A stretch of 64,000 bases of DNA from positions 43,781 through 107,780 of the IMG/VR virus record IMGVR_UViG_3300044533_001042; one strand, written 5' to 3'. The position numbers and the translations under genes were made by a program. This DNA comes from a virus. Of the stretch, positions 23,722-32,561 are shown in pieces. The notes beneath the pieces are model-generated. The model had not been told where the DNA came from, ran no database searches, and saw only the letters and a list, made by a program, of their open reading frames with translations. How positions within the stretch are numbered: the first letter of the stretch is position 1; every line of letters begins with the position of its first letter.

Positions 23722-24635
23722 GTGAATTTAAAGTAGTACACGGGGAAGATGTTGAAGGGCTGTTTGATCACGAAGAAAAAGCACGTGCGTTCTTTCACAA
23801 CATGTGGGGGCATCGAATCCTAAAAGGCGACGAAGTCATCAAAGAAAGAGAAGCAATCAAACCAGGCGACATTGTAGCGTTGCTGGACATTGACGTTTAT
23901 CTGCACAAGTCTTGCTTCGGCAGAGATGGGCTCCATTTGCATCTCTACCAAGAGGAGGATGGCACAAAGGTCTACTCAGAGGCACAAGATGCTGAGTACT
24001 TAGACGCAATCATTGACGTGTTTCAGAACCAAGTGCGTCAAACAATGAGTGCTACATTTGCCACACACAGAAGGGGCGCTACAAAGGGTGTAGGTAATTT
24101 CCGTCAAGATATGTTCCCTGCCTACAAGGCTAACCGGTCACGCAATGTGACAAACAAGTTTGTGCCTTTGCTCCGCGAGTGGGCTATCGAGAACGGCTAC
24201 GCTGTTGAAGCTCACGGACAAGAGGCAGATGATTACCTACGCATCTGGGCAGAAGAGCATCGTTTACGCGGTGAAGAATTCTGCGTAGTGTCTATTGATA
24301 AAGATTTAAAATGTATTCCAGGGTATCATTATAACCCTTGGACCAACACGCATCTGCATCAGACCGAAGAGGACGCGATGCAGTTGTATTATCGACAAAT
24401 CATGATGGGGGACAGTACAGATGGTATTAAAGGAATTCCTAAACTCGGCCCTAAGACAGCTGAGAAACTTACAGCGCACTGCAAAACGCACGAAGACTAC
24501 CGCATGGCGTGTATTGACGCGTATATGGCGGCGTTTCCGGAAGATGAATGGTTGGAGCAGCTCGAGCTTAATGGAGCGTTGATCCATATCAAGCGCAGCT
24601 ATGACGATAAGTTTACAACTGAAGAGTGGTTCTAG
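23718..24635 (+). CDS. 5'-3' exonuclease (FEN/T7 gp6-like)
   Basis: 305 residues. Catalytic acidic clusters LLDIDVYLHK, GQEADDYLRIWAEEH and SIDKDLK, followed by a helix-three-turn-helix DNA-binding motif GDSTDGIKGIPKLGPKTAEKL. T7 gp6 removes RNA primers and degrades host DNA for nucleotides. Next comes a GC-rich island. Confidence 0.9.
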   Translation: MSEFKVVHGEDVEGLFDHEEKARAFFHNMWGHRILKGDEVIKEREAIKPGDIVALLDIDVYLHKSCFGRDGLHLHLYQEEDGTKVYSEAQDAEYLDAIIDVFQNQVRQTMSATFATHRRGATKGVGNFRQDMFPAYKANRSRNVTNKFVPLLREWAIENGYAVEAHGQEADDYLRIWAEEHRLRGEEFCVVSIDKDLKCIPGYHYNPWTNTHLHQTEEDAMQLYYRQIMMGDSTDGIKGIPKLGPKTAEKLTAHCKTHEDYRMACIDAYMAAFPEDEWLEQLELNGALIHIKRSYDDKFTTEEWF

Positions 24636-24645
24636 CTTAGCACTG

Positions 24646-24800
24646 CTTCGACGTGTCTAGGCCGCAAGCGCGTAGTCAAATTTGCGCGTTCGCGGGGCGG
24701 CGTGGCTGTCGGCGCGGCGGCGGAAAAACGTGGCGTGGCGGCGCGGTCTGGTGGCCAGTTTGGTGCGCTCGCGTTGCCGTGTCACACAAAAATTTCAGCT
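24646..24800 (+). other. GC-rich intergenic island B
   Basis: Gene-free stretch, strongly G-biased (CGCGGGGCGGCGTGGC). Contains GCGCGTAGTCAAATTTGCGC at 24668, the motif shared with islands C and D, and a second AAAAATTTC near 24789. Open frames through it have a composition unlike the phage's proteins. Confidence 0.7.
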
Positions 24801-24839
24801 GTATCAATCTCGGTACAGCTCATCTAATAGGAGTCTATT

Positions 24840-25082
24840 ATGTTTATTTTATTCAGTGCAGATGATGAAAACGATCAAGTAGTGAAAGAGCTGTCTTTCG
24901 ACCACATGCCCACCGTTGATGAACTTTGTAACTACATTGCTCGTGATGCGGACATTGATATAGAGGCTGTTGTAGCCAACTCCCTGCTAGGTAAAGGGTG
25001 GCATGACGGTGATCATACGTTATACCACATTGTTGAAGTTACAGAGGAAGTTAACACTGAGTGGAGACCTGATAATGCTTAA
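24840..25082 (+). CDS. Hypothetical acidic protein, 80 aa
   Basis: TAGGAG upstream. PTVDELCNYIARDADIDIEAV...YHIVEVTEE layout shared with genes 20100 and 48873. First gene after island B. Confidence 0.6.
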   Translation: MFILFSADDENDQVVKELSFDHMPTVDELCNYIARDADIDIEAVVANSLLGKGWHDGDHTLYHIVEVTEEVNTEWRPDNA

Positions 25083-25380
25083 ATGGTCCATGATCTGCGG
25101 TATCGGTCTGTTATGCTATGTAGTCTTGACATCGGACAGCGAAGCTCACGGCTCATCTCACCCTCGTTGGAGTCATGAGGTTGATGACAAAGGCGTCGAG
25201 TACATGCGCTGCAGTGGCTACCTTGTGTCGCAGGTCCCTTACGTCTATGAGCACCGCATCCTCACTCACTTCTTCAAGCCAGATGAGCTACGCGAGTATA
25301 AGTGGTCTGTGGACCGTATTGTCGCCTTTGCAGAGTTCGGCAAATTTATCAAATCGAGAGGTGCACTATGTCGCAAGTAA
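25075..25380 (+). CDS. Probable secreted protein, 101 aa
   Basis: From ATG 25075 the N-terminus (KWSMICGIGLLCYVVLTSDSEAHG) looks like a signal peptide with cleavage near SEA-H. Mature part is polar with two Cys. Function unknown. Confidence 0.58.
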   Translation: MLKWSMICGIGLLCYVVLTSDSEAHGSSHPRWSHEVDDKGVEYMRCSGYLVSQVPYVYEHRILTHFFKPDELREYKWSVDRIVAFAEFGKFIKSRGALCRK

Positions 25381-25805
25381 CATTCAACGGGCACTGGCAA
25401 TACCCTACACAGATGGGCGGAGCTGAATATGTTGGATTCGTCTACATTATCCACGATCTTCCTGAGAATAAGATGTACATAGGGAAGAAGGACTATTTCG
25501 TTAAGAGAGGCGCTCAGAAGGGAGCTCCTAGTAAGTGGAGAGACTATGTCAGTAGTAACAAAGACCTCGCAGCAACCGTGGAGAAATATGGAAAGGAGTC
25601 TTTCGACTTCTATGTGCTGGGTGAGTACAAGACTGCAAGCGGTCTCATTTACGCCGAGACCTGGTCTCTATGTAGCGTGGATGCACCGTGCAAGACCAAC
25701 TGGATCAATAAGCGAGTGGAAGAAGTTTCTTGGTTCATAAAAGAGCCTGTAACAGACGCCCACAAGGCTGAACTTATTAGATTAAACGCGTTATTGGAGG
25801 GCTAA
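25368..25805 (+). CDS. GIY-YIG-like nuclease
   Basis: 145 residues from ATG 25368. GFVYIIHDLPENKMYIGKK fits the degenerate GIY-YIG core of phage endonucleases, followed by the usual W..Y..S...L...V..YG...F pattern and ETW. Could be a free-standing homing nuclease. It also occupies the place before the primase where T7 has its gp3 endonuclease, so a DNA-processing role is possible. Confidence 0.7.
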   Translation: MSQVTFNGHWQYPTQMGGAEYVGFVYIIHDLPENKMYIGKKDYFVKRGAQKGAPSKWRDYVSSNKDLAATVEKYGKESFDFYVLGEYKTASGLIYAETWSLCSVDAPCKTNWINKRVEEVSWFIKEPVTDAHKAELIRLNALLEG

Positions 25806-25806
25806 C

Positions 25807-25983
25807 ATGTGGTGGTGTATAAGATGTTTGGACGGTGTTCTTGACATAACGTCAGGCGCAGTAGTAAAGTCTGTACTTCAGAAATATCACGTCACTCATA
25901 AGACACACTCTGTGAAACCGGCTAGAAACAAAGCGCCTAAACGTCAAGCTTGTTGGCGAGGTAAGAGAGTGCGACATGGCTAA
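25807..25983 (+). CDS. Small basic protein, 58 aa
   Basis: MWWCIRCLDGV... with CxxC near the start and a basic tail (KPARNKAPKRQACWRGKRVRHG). Overlaps the primase start by eight bases. Function unknown. Confidence 0.5.
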   Translation: MWWCIRCLDGVLDITSGAVVKSVLQKYHVTHKTHSVKPARNKAPKRQACWRGKRVRHG

Positions 25984-28900
25984 ACACGTAAGCTGCGATG
26001 TGTGTGGCAGCAGTGATGGCAAGGTGGAATACGGGCCTGATGATTGGTGGTGTTTCGTCTGCAACAAAGGTAAACGCCCTGGTGGTAAGAACAGGGATTC
26101 TTTCGAAGTAGAAGAGGAGCTGTATGTGAGCGGGCATGAAAAAATAGCAGACATTCAAGGTCTGCCGATTAGAGGCTTTAAAGAACGTGAAATTACCAAA
26201 AGTGTTACAGAGTTCTTCGGGGTAAGAGCTGAGGTGGCAGCAGATGGTACTGTAGCAAAACACTTCTACCCATATGGCGATAAAGCCTTTAAGTGCCGCG
26301 TTGTAGAAGATAAGGAGTTCTACTGGGTCGGTAAATCTGATGAACTGTTCGGTCGTGATAAATTCTCTAGTGATGGCAAACGTCTCATTATCACAGAAGG
26401 CGAGTTAGATGCGATGAGTATCGCTCAAGCGGCCCACAGTAAGTATAATAAGATTTACCCTGTAGTATCTCTGCCAAGTGCTTCTGGCACAAAGGCGCTG
26501 CTGAAACATCGTGACTGGGTCCGCTCATTCGCTGAAGTTGTCCTTTGCTTAGATAATGATGAAGCTGGGCAGAAGTGTCTAGCAGAGTGTATCAAGATTA
26601 TCGGTGCCGAGAAGATCAAGATAGCGAAGCTCCCAGTCAAAGACGCATCTGAGATGTTGACGACCAAAGGGTCCCCAGCCCTTATGACAGCGATCTTCGA
26701 AGCCGGCAGATATACACCTGCAGGGATTGTCAGTAAAGAGGAGATCTGGAAAGCTCTCGTCGAGTACAATGAAGCTGAGAGCTTGCCTTACCCGCCATGT
26801 CTAGGGGGCTTAAACTCTAAGTTAAAGGGCATGAGAATGGGTGAAATCGCCCTCTTCATTAGTGGCACAGGCTGTTTTGCGCCAGGCACTATGATTCGGA
26901 TGTTAGACGGAGGAGTGTCCTGCGTTGAAGACATCGAGGTTGGTGACTATGTAATGGGCCCTTGTAATATGCCCCGCGAAGTTCTGACGCTGTTTACAGG
27001 TGAAGAACTCATGCATCGCATTACATTGGAAGATGGCACTTCCTTTGTATGCAACGATTCTCATCGACTAGCTATACGAACCAATGGCGAGATGTTCCCT
27101 GTATTAGTCAGTGAGTATCTTACTTGGCCCGAAAAGAAACGCCGTCAAGCCAGACAGTATAAGGCAGGCAACATGATCGGCTTTAGTTTCGTAGTAGAGC
27201 CAATAGGCATCGGCGAGTTTTACGGATTTGAAGTTAACGCGGACAACCGTTTTGTGCTGGGAAATGGCGTTATTACTTACAATTCAGGTAAGTCTACTAT
27301 GTTACGCGAGACAATGCTGCATATCATTCAGACGACACAAGACGCGATAGGAATTATCGCGCTAGAAGAGTCGCCTGCGGAGACCGCTAGAAAGTTAGCT
27401 GGGATGCAGCTAATGCGTAACCCTGCAGCAGAAGAGATCTCCATCGAGGATTTGCAACCAGCTTTCGAAGATGTTTTCGGAAACGACAGAGTATTCTGTC
27501 TAGATCATCAAGGATCGATGGCTGACGTGTCTATTGTGAATCAGCTGGAGTATATGGCGCTTATGGGTTGTAAGTATCTCTTCATTGATCACATTACCAT
27601 TTTGGTCTCAGAAGGTGCGGAGGATCTCACCGGTAACGAAGCTGTTGACAAGATCATGAATCATCTACTGCGCATTGTCAAGAAGCACAATGTCTGGATT
27701 GGGCTGGTGAGCCATCTGAGAAAGGCCCAATCGGGGCAGAAGTCATTCGAGGAGGGGAGACTGCCTTCTATAGATGATATCAGAGGTTGCTTAGCGTACG
27801 ATACAGGAATTTTGTTATCTAATGGAAGAGCGAGGGCAGTGCAGGATATCAAAGTTGGCGACCTGTTAATGGGCGATGATGGTCTGCCTCGTGAAGTGTT
27901 ACGCCTATTTGATGGCGAGCAACAGATGTACCGTATCACCACCAAGACCTCTAATGATTCGTTCATTTGCAATGAGGACCATATCTTAACTCTGTCACAC
28001 AATGATCGCATGAGAGATGTCCGTCTTGGTGATTTTTTGAAGGAGTCAGAAAATTGGCAGTTTAGGTGCAAACAGCACTACTCTACAGGTTATGAGTTGC
28101 CTGAAATCCCTGTCTTGATTCCTGCGTATTCATTCGGAGCTTGGCTTGGCGATGGTTCGAAGTCTGCCTTCCGAATAATGGATGCCAGTGATCTTGGTAT
28201 TTCAAACAGAGTAGCTGGCGAGATTGGCGCTGAATTATTAGCGCCTTCTGATCCAAACCGGGAGTACTTCAACTTCAACACGGGACTGAAAGGTGAAATG
28301 CTTGACAAACTTCGTCAACTAGGCGTGTGGGAGAATAAGCATGTACCTGACGTCTATGTATTTAACTCTAAGGCGGTAAGGTACAATTTGCTCGCTGGCT
28401 TGATTGATACAGATGGCTGTTATAATGTGAAAGACAATGCCTACTACTTCTACCAGAAGTGTGAGGACACTGCTCGAAAGGTGGTCAGAATTGCACGTTC
28501 ACTAGGCTTGTATTCCACTGTACACCCTAGAATAATTTCTGGTAGCTATACAGGTTCTAACGGAAGCACTATCTTTGAAGTGGCAATCTCAGGAGATATT
28601 AAAAAGATTCCTGCACAGAAATCCACTAGAATTGTTGCTAAGGTCCGTCGCACGGATCCTTTGAAGCGTGGTATTCTTATTGAGAAGCTTGATGTGCAGC
28701 CTTACTTCGGCTTTCAGCTAAGCGGAAACGGCAGGTTCCTATTAGAGAATCATACAGTGACACACAACTCTGGATCTATCAAGCAGATTTCCTTCGACAT
28801 AATCTCTTTCGCTCGTAATCTTATCGCTGAAGATCCTAAGGAGCGTAATACAATCCTCATGCGTGTACTTAAATCGCGCTACACAGGTCTGACAGGGAAT

Positions 28901-28984
28901 GTCAGAGGGGCACAATACCATTATGACACAGGGCGGCTAGAGCTAGCTGACTTTGACCCAGATGGTGACATGGTAGAATTTTAG
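25976..28984 (+). CDS. Primase-helicase (T7 gp4-like) precursor with two inteins
   Basis: 1002-residue precursor; about 538 residues after splicing, close to T7 gp4 (566). N-terminal zinc finger (CDVC...CFVC), TOPRIM primase (IITEGELDAMS, LCLDNDEAGQK), then a RecA-like hexameric helicase. Intein 1 splits Walker A (GTG/SGKST); intein 2 splits a second conserved helicase motif (DIRG/SGSIKQIS). Walker B region LFIDHI. Acts at the replication fork, laying primers and unwinding DNA. Confidence 0.95.
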   Translation: MAKHVSCDVCGSSDGKVEYGPDDWWCFVCNKGKRPGGKNRDSFEVEEELYVSGHEKIADIQGLPIRGFKEREITKSVTEFFGVRAEVAADGTVAKHFYPYGDKAFKCRVVEDKEFYWVGKSDELFGRDKFSSDGKRLIITEGELDAMSIAQAAHSKYNKIYPVVSLPSASGTKALLKHRDWVRSFAEVVLCLDNDEAGQKCLAECIKIIGAEKIKIAKLPVKDASEMLTTKGSPALMTAIFEAGRYTPAGIVSKEEIWKALVEYNEAESLPYPPCLGGLNSKLKGMRMGEIALFISGTGCFAPGTMIRMLDGGVSCVEDIEVGDYVMGPCNMPREVLTLFTGEELMHRITLEDGTSFVCNDSHRLAIRTNGEMFPVLVSEYLTWPEKKRRQARQYKAGNMIGFSFVVEPIGIGEFYGFEVNADNRFVLGNGVITYNSGKSTMLRETMLHIIQTTQDAIGIIALEESPAETARKLAGMQLMRNPAAEEISIEDLQPAFEDVFGNDRVFCLDHQGSMADVSIVNQLEYMALMGCKYLFIDHITILVSEGAEDLTGNEAVDKIMNHLLRIVKKHNVWIGLVSHLRKAQSGQKSFEEGRLPSIDDIRGCLAYDTGILLSNGRARAVQDIKVGDLLMGDDGLPREVLRLFDGEQQMYRITTKTSNDSFICNEDHILTLSHNDRMRDVRLGDFLKESENWQFRCKQHYSTGYELPEIPVLIPAYSFGAWLGDGSKSAFRIMDASDLGISNRVAGEIGAELLAPSDPNREYFNFNTGLKGEMLDKLRQLGVWENKHVPDVYVFNSKAVRYNLLAGLIDTDGCYNVKDNAYYFYQKCEDTARKVVRIARSLGLYSTVHPRIISGSYTGSNGSTIFEVAISGDIKKIPAQKSTRIVAKVRRTDPLKRGILIEKLDVQPYFGFQLSGNGRFLLENHTVTHNSGSIKQISFDIISFARNLIAEDPKERNTILMRVLKSRYTGLTGNVRGAQYHYDTGRLELADFDPDGDMVEF
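26873..27283 (+). mobile_element. Mini-intein 1 in helicase Walker A
   Basis: 137 residues (precursor 300-436). Starts at Cys (CFAPGTMIRMLDGG), has block-B-like NDSHRL and block F GEFYGFEVNADNRFVLGNG, and ends VITYN before Ser. No homing endonuclease domain. The penultimate residue is Tyr instead of the usual His. Confidence 0.9.
27788..28768 (+). mobile_element. Intein 2 with LAGLIDADG endonuclease
   Basis: 327 residues (precursor 605-931). Starts CLAYDTGILLSNGR, has NEDHIL block B, two LAGLIDADG-type motifs (FGAWLGDGS and LLAGLIDTDGCY), block F PYFGFQLSGNGRFLLENH and the canonical ending THN before Ser. A full homing intein. Confidence 0.93.
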
Positions 28985-28993
28985 TAACAACCA

Positions 28994-29015
28994 GGGCGCG
29001 ACATCCGTCGCGTCC
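28994..29015 (+). promoter_or_regulatory. Leader hairpin with ATCC loop
   Basis: Nine-pair stem GGGCGCGAC/GTCGCGTCC closed by C-G over ATCC, in the gap before gene 29039. Similar geometry to the AATTCC family. Confidence 0.5.
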
Positions 29016-29038
29016 AACCTTCCAATAGGAGTAACTAG

Positions 29039-29467
29039 ATGTCAACAATTGCATTCGATGGCACAATCATCGCTACGGATTCACAAGTCACAGATGGTGC
29101 ATTTGTGTTTGGCAGTATGCAGAAGCTGTACTATTTAAAGGGCGGTGCTATTGTGGCACTGTGCGGTTCGCTTAGTCTCTATTCTGCGGTAGTAGACTGG
29201 TTAGACGGTGGGGTAAAGCCTGAGATCAAGGAGGGAGACAACCTTAATGGAATCATTGTCCATCCTGACGGTACCTTTTTTGAGATATCATCTCAACTAC
29301 GAATCTTTGAGACCTGTATTCCCTGGGCCGGCGGTAGCGGCCAGAATATCGCGTTAGCGGCTATGCGCTGCGGTAAGAATGCTGCAGAGGCAGTAGCGCT
29401 AGCTTGTGAGATGGACATATACAGCGGTGGCCCTGTAGTGCGTGACACTGTTAATTTAGATATCTGA
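29039..29467 (+). CDS. HslV/proteasome-beta-like Ntn-hydrolase protein
   Basis: 142 residues. N-terminus MSTIAFDGTIIATDSQVTDG... resembles the HslV/20S-beta start in which Thr becomes the catalytic residue; later GGSGQNIALAAMRCGKNAAEAVALACEMDIYSGGPV matches the family's helix pair. Phage homologues are known but their function is unclear. No HslU ATPase is visible nearby. Confidence 0.7.
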   Translation: MSTIAFDGTIIATDSQVTDGAFVFGSMQKLYYLKGGAIVALCGSLSLYSAVVDWLDGGVKPEIKEGDNLNGIIVHPDGTFFEISSQLRIFETCIPWAGGSGQNIALAAMRCGKNAAEAVALACEMDIYSGGPVVRDTVNLDI

Positions 29468-29480
29468 TCAGGAGATAAAG

Positions 29481-30941
29481 ATGACACCTTCGAAGTACCA
29501 AAGCGCAATATATGACTGGGTCGGTAATGGCCAAGGCAGCGCTGTAATTGAAGCCGTGGCGGGCAGTGGAAAGACGAGTACAATATTGGAGGTGCTGAAG
29601 TTAATACCTTGCACGTCTGCAGTACTGATGTTAGCTTTCAATAAATCTATCGCTGATGAGCTAAAGTCCAGAGTGCCGCCTCATGTAGTTGTAAAGACCT
29701 TCAATGGTCTAGGCCACTCTATTCTAAGTAAACGGTTAGGCAAGCTTGAGCTATCATCATGGAAAATGAGAGACATCGTGAGGGCCTCAATGGAGAAGGA
29801 AGAATTTACTGAATTCGGAACGGAGGTCATAGCCTTGGCTAACTTCGCTCGCAGAGTTGGTCTTTCTGCCTCTCCTGATGAGACTAAGTGGGAAGATGTC
29901 TTGCACCATTTCGGTATCACAATAGAACTTGACATTCGTGAAGAGGCTATCAATTACGCTAGAGCAGCTCTCAACAGAAGCGTAGAAATGGCTATTCATG
30001 AGAAGATAGTTGATTTTGATGATCAGATCTACATACCTTCAATGCGTAAAGGGTTCGCTGCTGATACATATGATTGGGTGTTTGTGGATGAGGCTCAAGA
30101 CGCCTCTAAGACACGTATCAAGTTAGCCAAACTCAGTCTGAATCCTGGAGGGCGTGTAGTAGCCTGCGGTGACTCTTCTCAGGCCATCTATGGGTTTACA
30201 GGTGCTGACTCTGATGCAATGAATTCCTTCTCAGAGGTATTTAATGCCTGTAAGTTTCCTTTGTCAATCTCTTACCGTTGCGCTAAAAGTATTGTGAGAG
30301 CTGCTCAGAAGGTAATGCCGGCAATCGAGTTCTCCGATACAGCCAAAGAAGGTGCTGTGGAGTACTACGGACTTGACTGGAAACTTGGCATATTCACAAT
30401 CGGTGATATGGTCGTAAGCAGACGTAACGCACCGTTAATGTCGCTGGCATGGAAACTTGTCGGGTCAGGTGTTGGCTGCCGTATCCTTGGTAGAGACATC
30501 TCTAGCGGCTTAACCTCTCTGATCAAGAAGTTACGTGCTAAATCTCTCCCAGAATTAGGGGGCAAGCTCCGCAAGTGGCTGGCAGATGAGAAAGCCAATC
30601 TAGACCCTGAGAAGGACGCTGTGCTAATTGATCAGCTCACTGATAAGGCAAACTGTATAACTACGCTGCTGCAGACGCAGTCGGTAGACACGGTGCAGGG
30701 ATTGATTGGTGTAATAGAGGGGATGTTCTCAGACGACACATCTGATGCTTCCTCGACCATTACCTTGTGCAGTGTCCATAAGAGTAAGGGGCTTGAAGCT
30801 GACAGAGTGTTTATCCTGAATCCTCAAGATATGCCATTGGCTTCAGCCAAGCTACCTTGGCAAGTAGAACAGGAGTATAACCTTCTGTATGTAGCTATCA
30901 CACGCGCAAAAAGTATCTTAACTTTTATTGAGATGGAGTGA
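29481..30941 (+). CDS. UvrD/Rep-like superfamily 1 DNA helicase
   Basis: 486 residues. Walker A EAVAGSGKTSTI, motif Ia AFNKSIADEL, motif II FVDEAQDAS, motif III GDSSQAIYGFTGAD, motif IV SISYRC, motif V SVHKSKGLEADRVFIL, motif VI LLYVAITRAK. Unwinds DNA in repair, recombination or replication restart. Confidence 0.93.
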   Translation: MTPSKYQSAIYDWVGNGQGSAVIEAVAGSGKTSTILEVLKLIPCTSAVLMLAFNKSIADELKSRVPPHVVVKTFNGLGHSILSKRLGKLELSSWKMRDIVRASMEKEEFTEFGTEVIALANFARRVGLSASPDETKWEDVLHHFGITIELDIREEAINYARAALNRSVEMAIHEKIVDFDDQIYIPSMRKGFAADTYDWVFVDEAQDASKTRIKLAKLSLNPGGRVVACGDSSQAIYGFTGADSDAMNSFSEVFNACKFPLSISYRCAKSIVRAAQKVMPAIEFSDTAKEGAVEYYGLDWKLGIFTIGDMVVSRRNAPLMSLAWKLVGSGVGCRILGRDISSGLTSLIKKLRAKSLPELGGKLRKWLADEKANLDPEKDAVLIDQLTDKANCITTLLQTQSVDTVQGLIGVIEGMFSDDTSDASSTITLCSVHKSKGLEADRVFILNPQDMPLASAKLPWQVEQEYNLLYVAITRAKSILTFIEME

Positions 30942-30943
30942 AT

Positions 30944-31267
30944 ATGACAGTTGTAGTAAATGAAGCAAACTTTGACAAGATTGTCTTGGAGGCTAAGAGG
31001 CCTGTCCTGGTGGTCTTTAGGGCGGACTGGTGCGATGCTTGCAAGATGATAATGCCCACATTAGATGGGTTATCCTTGAGCATGAAAGATTCATTAGTGA
31101 TCGGTAAAATTGATGTTGAGGATAATCCGATGCTTACACAGCAAAAAGGAGTCAGAGGGCTGCCAACCTTGAAGCTATTCGATGACGGCAAGCTTCTGGC
31201 GACAAAGGTCGGAGCATTGAGTGACACTAAGCTGTTTGAATTTCTCGGGAACTACTTAGACTTGTAG
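30944..31267 (+). CDS. Thioredoxin-like protein with WCDAC site
   Basis: 107 residues with ATG 30944 placed five bases after GGAG. Thioredoxin fold with FRADWCDACKMIMPTLDGL and the cis-Pro motif GLPTLKLF. The active site is CDAC instead of CGPC. Possible roles: electron donor for the ribonucleotide reductase just downstream, or processivity clamp for the phage DNA polymerase, as host thioredoxin does for T7. Confidence 0.9.
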   Translation: MTVVVNEANFDKIVLEAKRPVLVVFRADWCDACKMIMPTLDGLSLSMKDSLVIGKIDVEDNPMLTQQKGVRGLPTLKLFDDGKLLATKVGALSDTKLFEFLGNYLDL

Positions 31268-31280
31268 ACGAGAGACATTA

Positions 31281-31310
31281 GTGCGCGTAGCTGCCTACTG
31301 CGCGTACTTT
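31281..31310 (+). terminator. Hairpin followed by T-rich run
   Basis: Ten-pair stem GTGCGCGTAG/CTGCGCGTAC (with G-U pairs) and a seven-base loop, then TTTCTT. Could attenuate transcription between thioredoxin and nrdB. Confidence 0.5.
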
Positions 31311-31341
31311 CTTAAAAGGCAAATTATAATTAAAGGATACC

Positions 31342-32349
31342 ATGTTAGACACATTAATACGTTCGCACGCGTTGCCACAGATAATGACGCGTAAGGACAT
31401 CTACACAGTAGATTACCCTCGCGCTATCCAGTTCGCACAAGAGCAGGCGTCTATTTACTGGCCACCAGAAGAGATCGCTGTTGAAAAGGATCTACACGAC
31501 ATCAAGACTAACTTCACCCACGCAGAGTATCACGGCATTGTAAGTACTCTCAAACTATTCACGCTGTATGAGTTGCGCGTTGGTCAAGATTATTGGCTGA
31601 ATTACGTTTGCAAGGTCTTCCCACGACCTGATATCCAACGAATGGCAACAACCTTCGGATTCTTTGAAATCGGGGTGCATGCGCCTTTCTATGACAAGAT
31701 CAATGTGGTGCTGGGGCTCAGCAATGACGAGTTCTACCTTTCGTATCTAGAAGATCCTGTCTTGGAGTCTCGGATCAAATGGATTGAAAGCAAATGCGCC
31801 AAGAAAGGGAATGTCGAAGAAGTGCTTACATCTGTAGGGAGCTTCTCAATGGTAGAGGGCGCTGTCCTTTACTCTAACTTCGCATTCTTGAAGCATTTCA
31901 ATAATGCAGGAAAGAACAAGCTATCTGCTGTGAACTCAGGTATCGACTTCAGCGCTCTTGATGAGACAATCCACTCCTTAGCTGGGGCTTGGTTGTTCCG
32001 TCAAACAGCTGAAGAGGCTGGGATCGATATGACAAAGATCCGTAAGGATCTAGAACAGACAGCTCGCGTCATCAGAGAGCACGAAGAGATCATCATCAAT
32101 AAAATCTTCGAATATGGCCCTATTGAGGGGATTACCGCTCACATGCTAATTGCCTTTGTCGAACACCGTCTGGACATGTGCTTGATCAATTTAGGCTTTG
32201 AAGCGATTTTCAATCCAGCTAATACATCTATCCAGGAATGGTTCTACAATGACTTAAATTCATCAATCCTGCATGACTTTTTCGTATCTCAAGGCAGCGA
32301 CTACAACCGCTCTTGGGACAAATCTAAATTCACTTGGAATCAACAATGA
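31342..32349 (+). CDS. nrdB: Class Ia ribonucleotide reductase small subunit
   Basis: 335 residues. Ferritin-like NrdB with the iron ligands in ASIYWPPEEI, FFEIGVHAPFY and SLAGAWLFRQTAEEAGI, and AFVEHRLDMCL in the C-terminal helices. Makes the tyrosyl radical used by NrdA. Ends in an ATGA overlap with a small gene. Confidence 0.93.
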   Translation: MLDTLIRSHALPQIMTRKDIYTVDYPRAIQFAQEQASIYWPPEEIAVEKDLHDIKTNFTHAEYHGIVSTLKLFTLYELRVGQDYWLNYVCKVFPRPDIQRMATTFGFFEIGVHAPFYDKINVVLGLSNDEFYLSYLEDPVLESRIKWIESKCAKKGNVEEVLTSVGSFSMVEGAVLYSNFAFLKHFNNAGKNKLSAVNSGIDFSALDETIHSLAGAWLFRQTAEEAGIDMTKIRKDLEQTARVIREHEEIIINKIFEYGPIEGITAHMLIAFVEHRLDMCLINLGFEAIFNPANTSIQEWFYNDLNSSILHDFFVSQGSDYNRSWDKSKFTWNQQ

Positions 32350-32543
32350 GCACAATCTCTGATCAGCGCCAGCCCACACGTGGCACAACTGCTACACAGA
32401 AGAAGCAATCTCCCCAGCCGACGAAACCCACAGGCACCGCCGGTTCACAAAGAAAGGGAACGTGGGCGATGTATACTGACATTACGTATATCGGCGCAGA
32501 CTGCAGCACCGACACATCATCTAGCAGTGATAGCTGCGATTAA
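32346..32543 (+). CDS. Small Ser/Thr-rich protein between nrdB and nrdA, 65 aa
   Basis: Low-complexity, Gln/Thr/Pro-rich N-terminus and a C-terminal CSTDTSSSSDSCD with two Cys. Coupled to nrdB by ATGA. Function unknown. Confidence 0.55.
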   Translation: MSTISDQRQPTRGTTATQKKQSPQPTKPTGTAGSQRKGTWAMYTDITYIGADCSTDTSSSSDSCD

Positions 32544-32561
32544 TCTAACAAGGAGCCGTAC

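Noticed and set aside
24653-24882. Two Arg-rich plus-strand ORFs across GC island B
   Set aside because: Composition (poly Arg/Gly/Trp) comes from the G-rich DNA; no start signal; similar ORFs appear by chance in all islands.
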